Assembly (NCBI GenBank): GCA_017962145.1
Contig: JAGCVX010000010.1
Location: forward strand, 62,001 to 126,000
DNA from: Clostridiales bacterium
Lineage (GTDB): Bacteria > Bacillota > Clostridia > Saccharofermentanales > Saccharofermentanaceae
Reading direction: 5' to 3'
Length of the DNA stretch: 64,000 nucleotides
Positions 7,728 through 16,843 of the stretch are shown here, in pieces (within the stretch, counting starts at the first letter, position 1; each line of letters opens with the position of its first letter). The position numbers and the translations under genes are program-made. The notes below the pieces were generated by a model, which worked only from the letters and a program-made list of their open reading frames with translations, was not told the origin of the DNA and did no database searches.

Positions 7728-10418
7728 ATGAGACAGTTTACCTCAGATGAATTGAGAAATACCTGGAAGCAGTTCTATATCGACCGCGGTCATGTGGATG
7801 TCGGCGCCGTATCCCTGGTGTCCGATGGTTCGACCGGCGTTATGTTCAACGTCGCCGGCATGCAGCCGCTGATGCCTTACCTCTTGGGCCAGAAGCACCC
7901 GCTGGGCACAAGACTTTGCAACGTGCAGGGCTGCGTCCGTACAAACGATATCGACTCTGTCGGCGACAAGAGCCACGTTACCTTCTTCGAGATGATGGGT
8001 TCCTGGAGCCTCGGTGATTACTTCAAAAAGGAAAGATGCCAGTGGAGCTTCGAGCTTCTGACACAGGTCTTCGGATTTGATGCCGATCATCTCGCCGCAA
8101 CAGTATTTGCCGGCGATGAAAATGCACCGCGTGATGAAGAAGGTGCAGAGTTCCGTATCGCTTCCGGCTTTAAGAAAGAAAACATCTACTACCTCGGTGC
8201 GGACGATAACTGGTGGGGCCTCGAGTATGGTCCCTGCGGTCCGGACTCCGAGATGTTCTATATCGCAGATCGTCCGGATTGTGGTCCGGACTGCGGCCCG
8301 GGCTGCTCCTGCGGCAAATACACCGAGCTCGGTAACGACGTTTTTATGCAGTACGAAAAGCATAAGGACGGAACGCTTACTCCTCTGAAGCAGAAGAACG
8401 TAGATACAGGCTGGGGCCTCGAGAGAATCCTGGCATTCCTGAACGGTTCCCGTGATGTATACCAGATCGATCTGTTCGCTCCGGTCATCGCTTATATCGA
8501 AAAAGTTTCCGGCGCGAAATACAACGCAGACGAGAAGCAGACACGTTCGATGCGTATCCTGGCTGACCATACCAGAACATCCGTGATGCTCATCGGTGAC
8601 GCGGCTAAGCTCGTTCCGGCAAACGTCGGTGCAGGTTACGTTCTGCGTCGTCTGATCCGTCGTGCGGTCCGTCACGCTCGTGCGCTGAACCTCAAGAAGG
8701 AAGACATCCTGAAGATCGCGACGATCTTCATCGATGAGATCTATAAGAACAGCTATCCGCTCCTTACCAAGAACAGAGAGTTCATCCTTAACGAACTTAC
8801 TAAGGAGATCGAGCGTTTCGAGAGCACACTCGAAAACGGCATGAAGGAATTCAAGAAGATCCTCGAAGAGAATGCTGCTTCCGGTAAGAAGACCATCGAT
8901 GGCAAGTCTGCTTTCTATCTTTACGATACATTCGGATTCCCGATCGAGCTGACTGTCGAGCTTGCTGAAGAAGAGGGCCTCACAGTAGATGAGGAAGGCT
9001 TCAAGACTTCGATGGAAGAGCAGAAGCAGAAGGCTCGTGACAACGCGAACTTCTCCGCCAAACTCAACACCGCGGCAGGCGTTTTCGATTCTCTCGACGA
9101 GAGCATCAAGACCAAGTTCGTCGGTTACGACGGACTCAATACCGAAGGCAAGATCGTTGCTGTTGCTGATGAAGCGGCACTGAAGGATTCCCTTGCTGAA
9201 GGCGAGAAGGGTACAGTTATTACGGATATCACGACATTCTACGGCACCATGGGTGGTCAGGTCGGTGATAAGGGTATCATCAAGACTGCTGACGGTGAGT
9301 TCACCGTAACAGAAGCGATCCACCTCGCAAACGGCCGTGTCGGTCACATCGGTTTCGTTTCGAAGGGAACGATCCGCAAGGACAGCGCAGCGGAACTTTG
9401 CGTAGATGAAGAGAACCGCGGCAATACATGTAAGAACCACTCCGCGACACATCTTCTGCAGAAAGCGCTGAAGATCGTTCTCGGTGATCACGTTGAGCAG
9501 AAGGGTTCTCTGGTAACACCGGACCGTCTGCGTTTCGACTTCTCCCACGATGCAGCTATGACTGCTGAGCAGATCGAGAAGGTCGAAGCGATCGTAAATA
9601 AAGAGATCGCGGCTTCCCTCGCTGTACGTACAGACGAGATGAGCCAGCAGGAAGCGGTTTCCACCGGTGCGATGGCACTCTTCGGTGAGAAATACGGCGA
9701 CGTGGTTCGTGTTGTCAGCATGGGCAAGGGCACATCCGGAAAGAACGAAGACGACTTCAAGGCTGCGTTCTCCGTTGAGCTCTGCGGTGGTACACACGTC
9801 AGCAATACATCCCAGATCCGTTCGATCAAGATCCTTTCCGAGTCCGGTGTTGCTGCCGGCGTCAGAAGAATCGAAGCGCTGACCGGTGATGGTGTTTCTG
9901 CTTACTATAAGGATCTGGAGAATCTGCTTGCTGAGGCGGCCAAGCTTCTCAAGTCCAATCCGTCCGAGATCGTAAATAAGATCGCAAGCCTGCAGAATTC
10001 CCTGAAGGCAGCGAACTCCGAGATCGAGTCCCTGAAGTCCCAGGCGGCGAAAGACGCACTCGGTGATTCTCTGGAGAATACTGTTGATGTCAAGGGCGTC
10101 AAGCTCCTGGCTGCTAAACTGGAAAATGTTGAGATGGGCGCGCTCCGTGATCTGGGCGACCAGCTCAAGGATAAGATCGGCGACGGCGTCGTTGCTCTGA
10201 TCTCTTCTGTAGACGGCAAGGCCAATATCGTCATCATGGCGACAGACAGTGCCGTGAAGGCAGGCGCGCATGCCGGTAACCTCATCAAGGCCGTAGCTCC
10301 GATCGTCGGTGGCGGCGGCGGTGGACGTCCGAATATGGCACAGGCCGGCGGTAAGAATCCGGCAGGTATCGACGATGCTCTGGCAGCGGTGAAGACCGAA
10401 CTGGAGAAAATGCTCTAA
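7728..10418 (+). CDS. alaS: Alanine--tRNA ligase
   Basis: This 896-residue enzyme charges tRNA-Ala in the cytosol. Order: class II catalytic domain (RGHVDVGAVSLV near the start is the motif 1 region; GGQVGDKG lies in the editing domain), tRNA-recognition domain, editing domain, and an oligomerisation/C-Ala domain ending in a glycine-rich GGGGGGRP segment. Editing-site zinc ligands are visible: His571 and His575 (HSATH), Cys686 and His690 (CGGTH). Length is normal for the family. The ATG has aaaggag upstream. The hinT-like gene follows at 13 bp, so the two are probably co-transcribed. I see no T-box in the 50 bp between the preceding terminator and the start. Confidence 0.97.
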   Translation: MRQFTSDELRNTWKQFYIDRGHVDVGAVSLVSDGSTGVMFNVAGMQPLMPYLLGQKHPLGTRLCNVQGCVRTNDIDSVGDKSHVTFFEMMGSWSLGDYFKKERCQWSFELLTQVFGFDADHLAATVFAGDENAPRDEEGAEFRIASGFKKENIYYLGADDNWWGLEYGPCGPDSEMFYIADRPDCGPDCGPGCSCGKYTELGNDVFMQYEKHKDGTLTPLKQKNVDTGWGLERILAFLNGSRDVYQIDLFAPVIAYIEKVSGAKYNADEKQTRSMRILADHTRTSVMLIGDAAKLVPANVGAGYVLRRLIRRAVRHARALNLKKEDILKIATIFIDEIYKNSYPLLTKNREFILNELTKEIERFESTLENGMKEFKKILEENAASGKKTIDGKSAFYLYDTFGFPIELTVELAEEEGLTVDEEGFKTSMEEQKQKARDNANFSAKLNTAAGVFDSLDESIKTKFVGYDGLNTEGKIVAVADEAALKDSLAEGEKGTVITDITTFYGTMGGQVGDKGIIKTADGEFTVTEAIHLANGRVGHIGFVSKGTIRKDSAAELCVDEENRGNTCKNHSATHLLQKALKIVLGDHVEQKGSLVTPDRLRFDFSHDAAMTAEQIEKVEAIVNKEIAASLAVRTDEMSQQEAVSTGAMALFGEKYGDVVRVVSMGKGTSGKNEDDFKAAFSVELCGGTHVSNTSQIRSIKILSESGVAAGVRRIEALTGDGVSAYYKDLENLLAEAAKLLKSNPSEIVNKIASLQNSLKAANSEIESLKSQAAKDALGDSLENTVDVKGVKLLAAKLENVEMGALRDLGDQLKDKIGDGVVALISSVDGKANIVIMATDSAVKAGAHAGNLIKAVAPIVGGGGGGRPNMAQAGGKNPAGIDDALAAVKTELEKML

Positions 10419-10431
10419 GGAGGAAAGCAGT

Positions 10432-10773
10432 ATGTGTTTATTCTGTGATATCGTAGCAGGCAAGATCCCTTCCACGAAGGTATTTGAAAACGACAAAGTT
10501 CTGGCATTCAAGGACATCAATCCTCAGATGCCGATCCATGTTCTGGTCGTTCCGAAGAAGCACTTCGACGACATCCTGGATATGGCTGCTTCCGATGAAG
10601 GAAAAGAAGCCCTCGGTGATGTACTCGAGGCGATCCCGGAAGTCGTAAAGGCAACCGGTGCGGACGAAGGTTTCCGTGTGATCAACAACTGTAAAGAGTA
10701 TGCCGGCCAGACCGTCATGCACGTGCATTTCCATATTCTTGGTGGCGCGAAATTTACGGAGCACATCGTCTGA
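10432..10773 (+). CDS. HIT-family nucleotide-binding hydrolase (HinT-like)
   Basis: A 113-residue histidine triad protein. It starts with CLFCDIVAGKIPS, typical of the Hint branch, and ends with the triad HVHFHILGG carrying the nucleophilic central histidine. Hint proteins hydrolyse purine nucleoside phosphoramidates and aminoacyl-AMP in vitro. Being 13 bp behind alaS with its own aggagg, a role in clearing aminoacyl-adenylates made by the synthetase is attractive, but that is inference. Confidence 0.93.
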   Translation: MCLFCDIVAGKIPSTKVFENDKVLAFKDINPQMPIHVLVVPKKHFDDILDMAASDEGKEALGDVLEAIPEVVKATGADEGFRVINNCKEYAGQTVMHVHFHILGGAKFTEHIV

Positions 10774-10818
10774 TTTAAAAGAAAACAAAGCACGAATCTT
10801 TCGGGGGGAACAGTGCGT

Positions 10819-12666
10819 ATGGGCAAGAAGACAAGCATCGGCCGGTTAGTTTATCGGGGCGTAGCTTGCCTTCTTGCTTTTTTACTGCTTTGCGGGATGT
10901 GTCTGATCCCTTCGAAAAACCGCGTCAAAGAAGAAGACCAGGTCGAAGCCTTTATCGACCGCACTTTCACCGCACTGACGCAAAACGAGACGCCGACGAG
11001 TGTATTTGCCGTCTGGTATCCAAAGCTTGCCGCAAAAGAAAGATCCGCGGTCGATTTTGTCGAATCCGTCGTATACAGCCCCTCTTTCCTCGAAAAAAGA
11101 TACCCTGATTCCCGAATCGTAGAGCTCATCTATGTCGCGATGGTGGATCACCTTCCGGATGACGCGACTGAAGCGAAATATACCGAGTATCTGGATGAGA
11201 AGGTGTCGGAACGCTATCTTCTTCAGGAGCTTTCCAAAGACCCGGATTATTCGGATCTTTGCACCCGTTACGATGTGCTTCCCGGAACGTTTTCAGCAAA
11301 GGAACCCCGTGATCAGGATCCGGAAGTCACGCTCGCGTTGGGCCGCCTTTACTTTGCGGTACGGGGCATGCATCCGGACAGCGAAGAGGTCAACACATGG
11401 ACGGAGCGTTTTCTGAAACAGGAAGCTTCGGTAATGGATTTTATCGAGCAGTACAGTGCGGAGATTCCGAAAGATCCTTCGGGAAATGAACTGGCGCCGA
11501 TCATCTCCTGCATGCTTGAACGTGAAGTGACGTCTTCTGAACTGGAAGAATATGCGGCGCTTCTCGAGCAGGGAGTTTCTTCTGATTATGTGCTCCACCA
11601 GGTCTGTGAGTCGGGAGAATTCAGAGAACACTGGCTTTCCCAGGGGATCGAGCCCGGAACGTTCGAACTTACCCAGCAGAGAGATCTTAACGTCGAACTG
11701 ACCTCGTTTATATCCCGTTTCTATCTTTGCCTGACCGGCCGAAAAGCAACGGAAGACGAGCTCAACAGCGGCATATCGCGCGTGCTCTCTCATGAAGTAA
11801 AGATCCAGACGATGCTTGCCGAAGTCCTCGATACTCCCGAAAGCCAGGCACTTCTTTCGGACAACAGTGCATTTCTCGATGCGGTATACGAGGTGCTTTA
11901 TGGTGAAAAGCCGGACCCGGCGACGGTCGAAGGATACCTGATCGGACTGAATAACGGCGTCCTTCGTTCCCGCATCCTGGAAGAGATCGCCAAAGATCCG
12001 GCATTTGACGAACAGATGAAAGCCTATGGTTTTGATACGTCATCCGAAAAGGTCATCCCGGAAAAGATGGTCGCGCTGACATTTGACGACGGACCGTATA
12101 CTCCGGTTACATTCCGTATCATGGACATGCTCGAAGCTTATGGCGCGCACGCGACGTTCTTTGTCATCGGAAACCGTGTGGCGAACTATCCGGAGTGCCT
12201 GATCCGTGCGGTGAACCTCGGATGCGAGATCGGAAACCATACCTGGAACCATACAAAACTGACGAAACTGTCGGGAAGTGCCGTCGCGCAGCAGATCGCG
12301 GACTGCGACCAGGCAGTATATAACATCTGCGGTTTCCATACCCGTCTGATGCGCCCGATGGGCGGTTCGTTCAACAGCACCGTCGCGGCCAACGTCGGCC
12401 TTCCGATGATCATGTGGTGCATCGATACAAACGACTGGCGCTACAAGGACACAAACCACATCATCACGGAGATCTTAGATAACGTCAAAGACGGAGACAT
12501 CATCCTGATGCACGACATCTACGAATGCACGGCAGACGCGATGGAAGTCGTGATCCCGGAACTGATCTCCCGCGGATACACGCTTGTGACGGTAAGTGAA
12601 CTTGCCGAGTATAAGGGAAAAGAACTGCAAAACGGAGAATCCTACCGCTCGATCCGAGGCGGCTGA
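10819..12666 (+). CDS. Secreted polysaccharide deacetylase with divergent DUF4214 repeats
   Basis: A 615-residue exported protein. An N-terminal signal or anchor (RGVACLLAFLLLCGMCLI) is followed by about 380 residues of DUF4214-like helical repeats that are recognisable mainly by alignment with the neighbour at 13147 (units end in a conserved Cys-x-x-Tyr-x-x-x-x-Gly pattern, e.g. LCTRYDVLPGTF). Residues about 415-600 form a NodB deacetylase: TFDDGPY (catalytic and metal Asp), HTWNH (metal His), RPMGGSFN, DTNDW and LMHDI are all present. The family removes N-acetyl groups from peptidoglycan, chitin-like or exopolysaccharide chains. A GTG at 10813 is too close to the ggggggaa; ATG at 10819 is better spaced. 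Terminator follows. Confidence 0.85.
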   Translation: MGKKTSIGRLVYRGVACLLAFLLLCGMCLIPSKNRVKEEDQVEAFIDRTFTALTQNETPTSVFAVWYPKLAAKERSAVDFVESVVYSPSFLEKRYPDSRIVELIYVAMVDHLPDDATEAKYTEYLDEKVSERYLLQELSKDPDYSDLCTRYDVLPGTFSAKEPRDQDPEVTLALGRLYFAVRGMHPDSEEVNTWTERFLKQEASVMDFIEQYSAEIPKDPSGNELAPIISCMLEREVTSSELEEYAALLEQGVSSDYVLHQVCESGEFREHWLSQGIEPGTFELTQQRDLNVELTSFISRFYLCLTGRKATEDELNSGISRVLSHEVKIQTMLAEVLDTPESQALLSDNSAFLDAVYEVLYGEKPDPATVEGYLIGLNNGVLRSRILEEIAKDPAFDEQMKAYGFDTSSEKVIPEKMVALTFDDGPYTPVTFRIMDMLEAYGAHATFFVIGNRVANYPECLIRAVNLGCEIGNHTWNHTKLTKLSGSAVAQQIADCDQAVYNICGFHTRLMRPMGGSFNSTVAANVGLPMIMWCIDTNDWRYKDTNHIITEILDNVKDGDIILMHDIYECTADAMEVVIPELISRGYTLVTVSELAEYKGKELQNGESYRSIRGG

Positions 12667-12690
12667 TCTGAACTGAAAATGACAAAATAA

Positions 12691-12735
12691 AACAGGGACT
12701 GGGAAACACAAAAAACCAGTCCCTGTTTGTTCGGA
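12691..12735 (+). terminator. Hairpin terminator after first deacetylase
   Basis: A perfect 12-bp stem (12691-12702 with 12716-12727) is followed by a weak tgtttgtt run. It probably ends the alaS-hinT-deacetylase transcript. Confidence 0.7.
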
Positions 12736-13146
12736 ACGTATGGAGTGATGCACACATTCCGCATGATGTGAAGTATGTCACTTCACTTGAATAAAAACTA
12801 AAACACCGTTGAGAGGAACGATCTCGTGCGGTGGGGCACTCATCCAGCCAACCCAAAAACCAAAGATGCCTTGTCATTAATTTTTATATTTTTACTTAAT
12901 CTCACTATATAACGAATTGCCTTGAGAAACAAATAAAATTCGTTCCAGAAAGTATAACAATCGTTCGCACGCTCTCTGGCTGCGACAAGTGGATCCACAG
13001 AGAGTAAACCCCGACAAATAAGGAAATTGCGACGAAAAAGTTTAGAATGTTGCACATATGTCATTTTATCGTCATGTGGTTAAGGTATACTTGATACTAG
13101 GTGATTCTGTGAAAACAGGATATTTGGGACAGGTGAGGTGTGAAAG
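12736..13146 (+). promoter_or_regulatory. Long intergenic region upstream of second deacetylase operon
   Basis: No convincing gene lies in these 411 bp. A 7-bp inverted repeat (GTGAAGT / ACTTCAC, 12769-12787) is a possible operator. A second stem (ctctctg / cagagag, about 12973-13003) lies in AT-rich DNA. A TATACT at 13086-13091 is a candidate -10, but no good -35 is seen at 17 bp. A clear SD (aggtgagg) precedes the ATG at 13147. I tested it by eye for c-di-GMP, c-di-AMP and SAM riboswitch cores and recognised none. Confidence 0.4.
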
Positions 13147-14988
13147 ATGGAGTCAAGTCGAATGCAAACCGGAAGTATCAGACGGATGTTTATGGCGATC
13201 TTACTTGCGATCGCGATCATGAGTACAAATCTTCTTCCTTCGACAGTTCGGGCCAGTGATGATCCCATCGCGGATTTTATCGATCGTGCATATGAACTGA
13301 TTCTCGACCGCAAGGCGGAGGATGCAGGTTTTCAATACTGGTATCAGAATATTACAGCCGGAAGTCTTACGGCTGCAGACATAGTGGATCAGTTCTTCCA
13401 CACCGACGAGTTCACAGGCAGAGGCATCAACGACGAAGGTCAGGTCGAGATCCTCTACCATGTTATGTTTGACAGAGAGCCTGACGATGGCGGAAAGCAG
13501 TACTGGCTGAAGTACCTCGATGCCGGTGTCAGCATCAGCGGAATTATCAACGGATTTACACAGTCTCCCGAATTTGCGGAAGTCTGTGCCCGATACAACA
13601 TGGTGCCGGGCACGATCCCGCCGGTGGAAGGCCGTGACCTCAACTGGAACGTTACGGAATTCGTCAGCCGTGCCTACGACCTCCTTCTGGAGCGCCGCCC
13701 GGATGTCGGTGGACTGAACTACTGGACAAAAGAGATCGCAAGCGGAAACATCGCCGCGAATTCTTTGGTAAATGAACTGGTCCGCAGCCCCGAGTTCTCG
13801 GCCAAGGGCCTGGACGATGCTTCTGTACTGGCGCTTCTTTACAAAGCGATGTTTGACCGTCAGATCGATGACGGCGGATGCCAGTACTGGCTGGGCATCC
13901 TCGATTACGGTGTATCCATGAGCTGCATCATCAGCATGATCGGTGCCTGCCCGGAGTTCGCCGAAGTCTGTGCCCGTTATGGCATGACCACCGGTTCGGT
14001 GAAACTGGAAGAACCCCGTGATCAGAACTATCAGCTCACAGGTTATATCTCCCGTGCGATCTTCGGCCTGACAGGAAGAAAAGCAACAGTCGATGAGTGT
14101 AACGTCTATACCGACGCGATCCTCAAGGGAACCAAGTCGATCGCCGTATCCCTTTCTGAATTTGCCTCCTGGGCAGAAACTTCTGCACATCTTCCGGCAA
14201 ATGAGGATTTCCTCAAGGCCGCTTTTGATATCTGCTACGGTGCGCAGGATGACGCGAAGATGCAGACCTTCCTTTCCTCTCTCAATGGCGGAAAAACAAG
14301 AAGCAAGGTCATGATGGATATCACGAACGATCCTGCCTACAAGGCAAAACTTACCGGTCTGGGTCTGAAGGATCCGATGGTAGAGCCGAAGAAGATGATC
14401 GCGCTTACCTTTGACGATGGTCCGTATTCTCCGGTTACCAACCGTATCCTGGATGTACTCGAAAAGTACAATGCCCATGCGACATTCTTCGTAGTCGGAA
14501 ACCGTGTCAATTCCTATTCGAGCTGCGTAAAGCGTGCCGTCAGCCTCGGATGCGAGATCGGAAACCATACCTGGGATCACACCAGTCTTACGACTCTGAG
14601 CGGTTCGGAAGTCGCAAGTCAGATCAGCCGCTGCAATAACGCGGTATTTAACCTTACCGGCGTGATGCCGAGCGTCATGCGTCCTGTCGGCGGTGCGTAC
14701 AATGCCACTGTTTCCAACAATGTCGGCATGCCCATGATCATCTGGTCAGTAGATACCAACGACTGGAAATACCGCGACAGTCAGCATGTCATCAACGCGA
14801 TCCTGAACAACGTCAAGGACGGCGATATCGTCCTGATGCACGATCTTTATGCATCTACTGCCGCAGCGATGGAGACGGTTATTCCGGAACTGATCGCACG
14901 TGGTTATACACTCGTTACGGTAAGCGAACTGGCGGAGTATAAAAACCAGCAGCTGAAGAACGGTCAGGCATATACATCTATTCGATAA
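13147..14988 (+). CDS. Secreted polysaccharide deacetylase with DUF4214 repeats
   Basis: A 613-residue exported protein with the same plan as its neighbour at 10819 but better-conserved DUF4214 units. A signal peptide covers residues about 12-36 (ends in VRA). DUF4214 units follow, e.g. FIDRAYELILDRKAEDAGFQ YW, with repeated RxPDxGGxxYW and PEFAEVCARYxMxxG. The C-terminal NodB domain has TFDDGPYS, HTWDH, RPVGGAYN, DTNDW and LMHDL, so all deacetylase motifs are intact. The MoxR gene of cassette 2 starts 16 bp downstream, so this secreted enzyme is the first gene of a four-gene operon. Tandem duplication with 10819 is evident from near-identical catalytic domains. Confidence 0.88.
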   Translation: MESSRMQTGSIRRMFMAILLAIAIMSTNLLPSTVRASDDPIADFIDRAYELILDRKAEDAGFQYWYQNITAGSLTAADIVDQFFHTDEFTGRGINDEGQVEILYHVMFDREPDDGGKQYWLKYLDAGVSISGIINGFTQSPEFAEVCARYNMVPGTIPPVEGRDLNWNVTEFVSRAYDLLLERRPDVGGLNYWTKEIASGNIAANSLVNELVRSPEFSAKGLDDASVLALLYKAMFDRQIDDGGCQYWLGILDYGVSMSCIISMIGACPEFAEVCARYGMTTGSVKLEEPRDQNYQLTGYISRAIFGLTGRKATVDECNVYTDAILKGTKSIAVSLSEFASWAETSAHLPANEDFLKAAFDICYGAQDDAKMQTFLSSLNGGKTRSKVMMDITNDPAYKAKLTGLGLKDPMVEPKKMIALTFDDGPYSPVTNRILDVLEKYNAHATFFVVGNRVNSYSSCVKRAVSLGCEIGNHTWDHTSLTTLSGSEVASQISRCNNAVFNLTGVMPSVMRPVGGAYNATVSNNVGMPMIIWSVDTNDWKYRDSQHVINAILNNVKDGDIVLMHDLYASTAAAMETVIPELIARGYTLVTVSELAEYKNQQLKNGQAYTSIR

Positions 14989-15004
14989 AAAGGAAAAAGG
15001 AACA

Positions 15005-15937
15005 ATGAGCGAGAGAACAAATGAGATCATCAACGAAATCAAGAAAGTTATCTGCGGTAAGGACTATGTGATCCTTATGACACTGACCGGTATTCTTTCC
15101 GGCGGACACGTTCTGATCGAGGACGTACCGGGCGTAGGAAAAACAACGATGGCGCTGGCCTTTTCCAAGACCATGGGCATGGACTACGGCCGTGTGCAGT
15201 TCACACCGGACGTACTGCCTTCGGATATCACCGGTTTCTCGGTATACGATAAAGCATCCCAGTCGATGAAGTATCAGCCGGGTTCGATCTTCCACAACCT
15301 GTTTTTAGCAGACGAGCTGAACCGTGCATCATCCCGTACACAGTCTGCGCTCCTCGAGGCGATGGAAGAAGGACAGGTCACCGTAGACGGCAACACATAT
15401 CTGCTGCCGAAACCGTTCGTCGTATTTGCAACACAGAACCCTTCCGGTGCATCCGGTACTTCGCTCCTTCCGGACTCGCAGATGGACCGTTTCGCGATCC
15501 GTATCTCCATGGGTTATCCGTCCGCCAAAGATGAGAAGGCCATGCTCGAAACGCGTAAGAACGGTAATAACCCGATGAGCTCGATCGAAAGGATCTGCAG
15601 CTCGGAGATCCTTCTGCAGATGCAGGATGAAGTCAATCAGGTCTTCATCAACGATAAGGTGCTCGACTATATCGTGGCACTCGTCGGAAAGACCAGAACC
15701 CATAAAGATCTGGAAAGAGGTGCGTCTCCTCGTGCGACGCTGGCCTTGACGTCTATGTCACGTGCCTATGCCTATCTTTTCCACAGAAACTACGTCGTGC
15801 CTTCAGATGTACAGGCCGTGTTTGCACCGGTCATGTGCCATCGTCTGCTTCTGACCGCAGAAGCGGAAGTAAATGAGAAGCGCACGGCTGATGTTGCGAA
15901 GGATATCCTCAAAACGACTCCGGAACCGAAAGTCTGA
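15005..15937 (+). CDS. MoxR-family AAA+ ATPase, cassette copy 2
   Basis: A 310-residue paralogue of the protein at 3334, with identical length and very high similarity through Walker A (VPGVGKTTM), Walker B (LFLADELNRA) and sensor 1 (FATQNPSGASG). The start ATG at 15005 has aaaaagga upstream and lies 16 bp after the deacetylase stop. The DUF58 gene follows at 9 bp. The role is inferred to be the ATPase or chaperone for the DUF58/transglutaminase proteins. Differences from copy 1 are concentrated in the C-terminal lid, which could set partner specificity. Confidence 0.92.
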   Translation: MSERTNEIINEIKKVICGKDYVILMTLTGILSGGHVLIEDVPGVGKTTMALAFSKTMGMDYGRVQFTPDVLPSDITGFSVYDKASQSMKYQPGSIFHNLFLADELNRASSRTQSALLEAMEEGQVTVDGNTYLLPKPFVVFATQNPSGASGTSLLPDSQMDRFAIRISMGYPSAKDEKAMLETRKNGNNPMSSIERICSSEILLQMQDEVNQVFINDKVLDYIVALVGKTRTHKDLERGASPRATLALTSMSRAYAYLFHRNYVVPSDVQAVFAPVMCHRLLLTAEAEVNEKRTADVAKDILKTTPEPKV

Positions 15938-15946
15938 TGGTGCATT

Positions 15947-16843
15947 ATGCTGAAGAACTGGCTGGTGTACATCCTCACCCTAATCGGTGTCATAGTCTTT
16001 TTCCTGTTTTATCAGATGTGGTTTTCCTGGTATTGTCTGGTCTTGATGCTCATCATACCGGGACTGTCTATTCTGATGTGCCTGGCATCTTCGGCTTTTT
16101 ATAAGTTTGATATCGACACGCCCAAAAACGTCAAGATCGGCGATAAAGCTGCCATCAAGTTCATTTCGCGCGGAAAGAACGTAACGTGGTTTTCCTTCTT
16201 CCGCCTCATCGTTTCCGTTGAAGATCAGATGAGTGGAGAGAAGAAGAAGATCAAGCTCACGGGAAACGGAAGCGCCAGTCTTTCCTGCCCGATCGATACG
16301 ACTCACTGCGGCGCTAAATCCTATTCTGTCGATCGTTTCCGTATCTATGATCTTTTCGGACTGTTCTTTGTTTCCCGCTTCACCAAAAGCAAGACCGAGG
16401 TCGTGGTTCGTCCCGTACCGCACGTGCCTGCCATCATGCCGGAACTGAACGGATTTAAGGCAAGACATCTGAGAAAATCCAATTCCTCGTATTCCGAGAT
16501 CTACGACGTCCGTGACTATATCATCGGTGACCCGATCAAGAATATCCACTGGAAAGCTTCGGCGAAGAAAGATATGCTTCTGGTCAAAGAGCCGCAGGAA
16601 GAAGTCAGCGGCCATGCCCGAGTATTTCTCGCGATGAGCCGTGACCGTGACCGTCTCGACAGAAAGATGGGCGAGCTGCTTTTTACATCGGACTATTTCC
16701 TGAATAAAGATATCCCGCATAAGATCCGTATCCTTCCGCCGATGCGACGGGAGGTCGCTTTCGACATCCAGTCCCCGAGAGATCTGGAGACTGCGATGCT
16801 GCGTATTTTGCATATGAAGATTCCGGAGGAAAACGATGCCTGA
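15947..16843 (+). CDS. DUF58 domain membrane protein, cassette copy 2
   Basis: A 298-residue paralogue of the protein at 4273: two N-terminal hydrophobic segments (about 5-22 and 26-48), then a DUF58 domain with RDYIIGDPIKNIHW and KASAK. Its middle part is clearly more diverged from copy 1 than the MoxR pair is. The SD is weak, so translation probably relies on coupling to the ATPase gene. The following transglutaminase gene overlaps its 3' end by 8 bp, exactly as in cassette 1. Confidence 0.88.
   Translation: MLKNWLVYILTLIGVIVFFLFYQMWFSWYCLVLMLIIPGLSILMCLASSAFYKFDIDTPKNVKIGDKAAIKFISRGKNVTWFSFFRLIVSVEDQMSGEKKKIKLTGNGSASLSCPIDTTHCGAKSYSVDRFRIYDLFGLFFVSRFTKSKTEVVVRPVPHVPAIMPELNGFKARHLRKSNSSYSEIYDVRDYIIGDPIKNIHWKASAKKDMLLVKEPQEEVSGHARVFLAMSRDRDRLDRKMGELLFTSDYFLNKDIPHKIRILPPMRREVAFDIQSPRDLETAMLRILHMKIPEENDA

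Noticed and set aside
7743..10520. 925-codon open frame antisense to alaS
   Set aside because: It mirrors the codon pattern of alaS, has no SD or known motif, and alaS is unmistakable on the other strand.
12840..13064. 74-codon minus-strand frame in the gap before the second deacetylase
   Set aside because: No SD, AT-rich non-coding composition and no motif.
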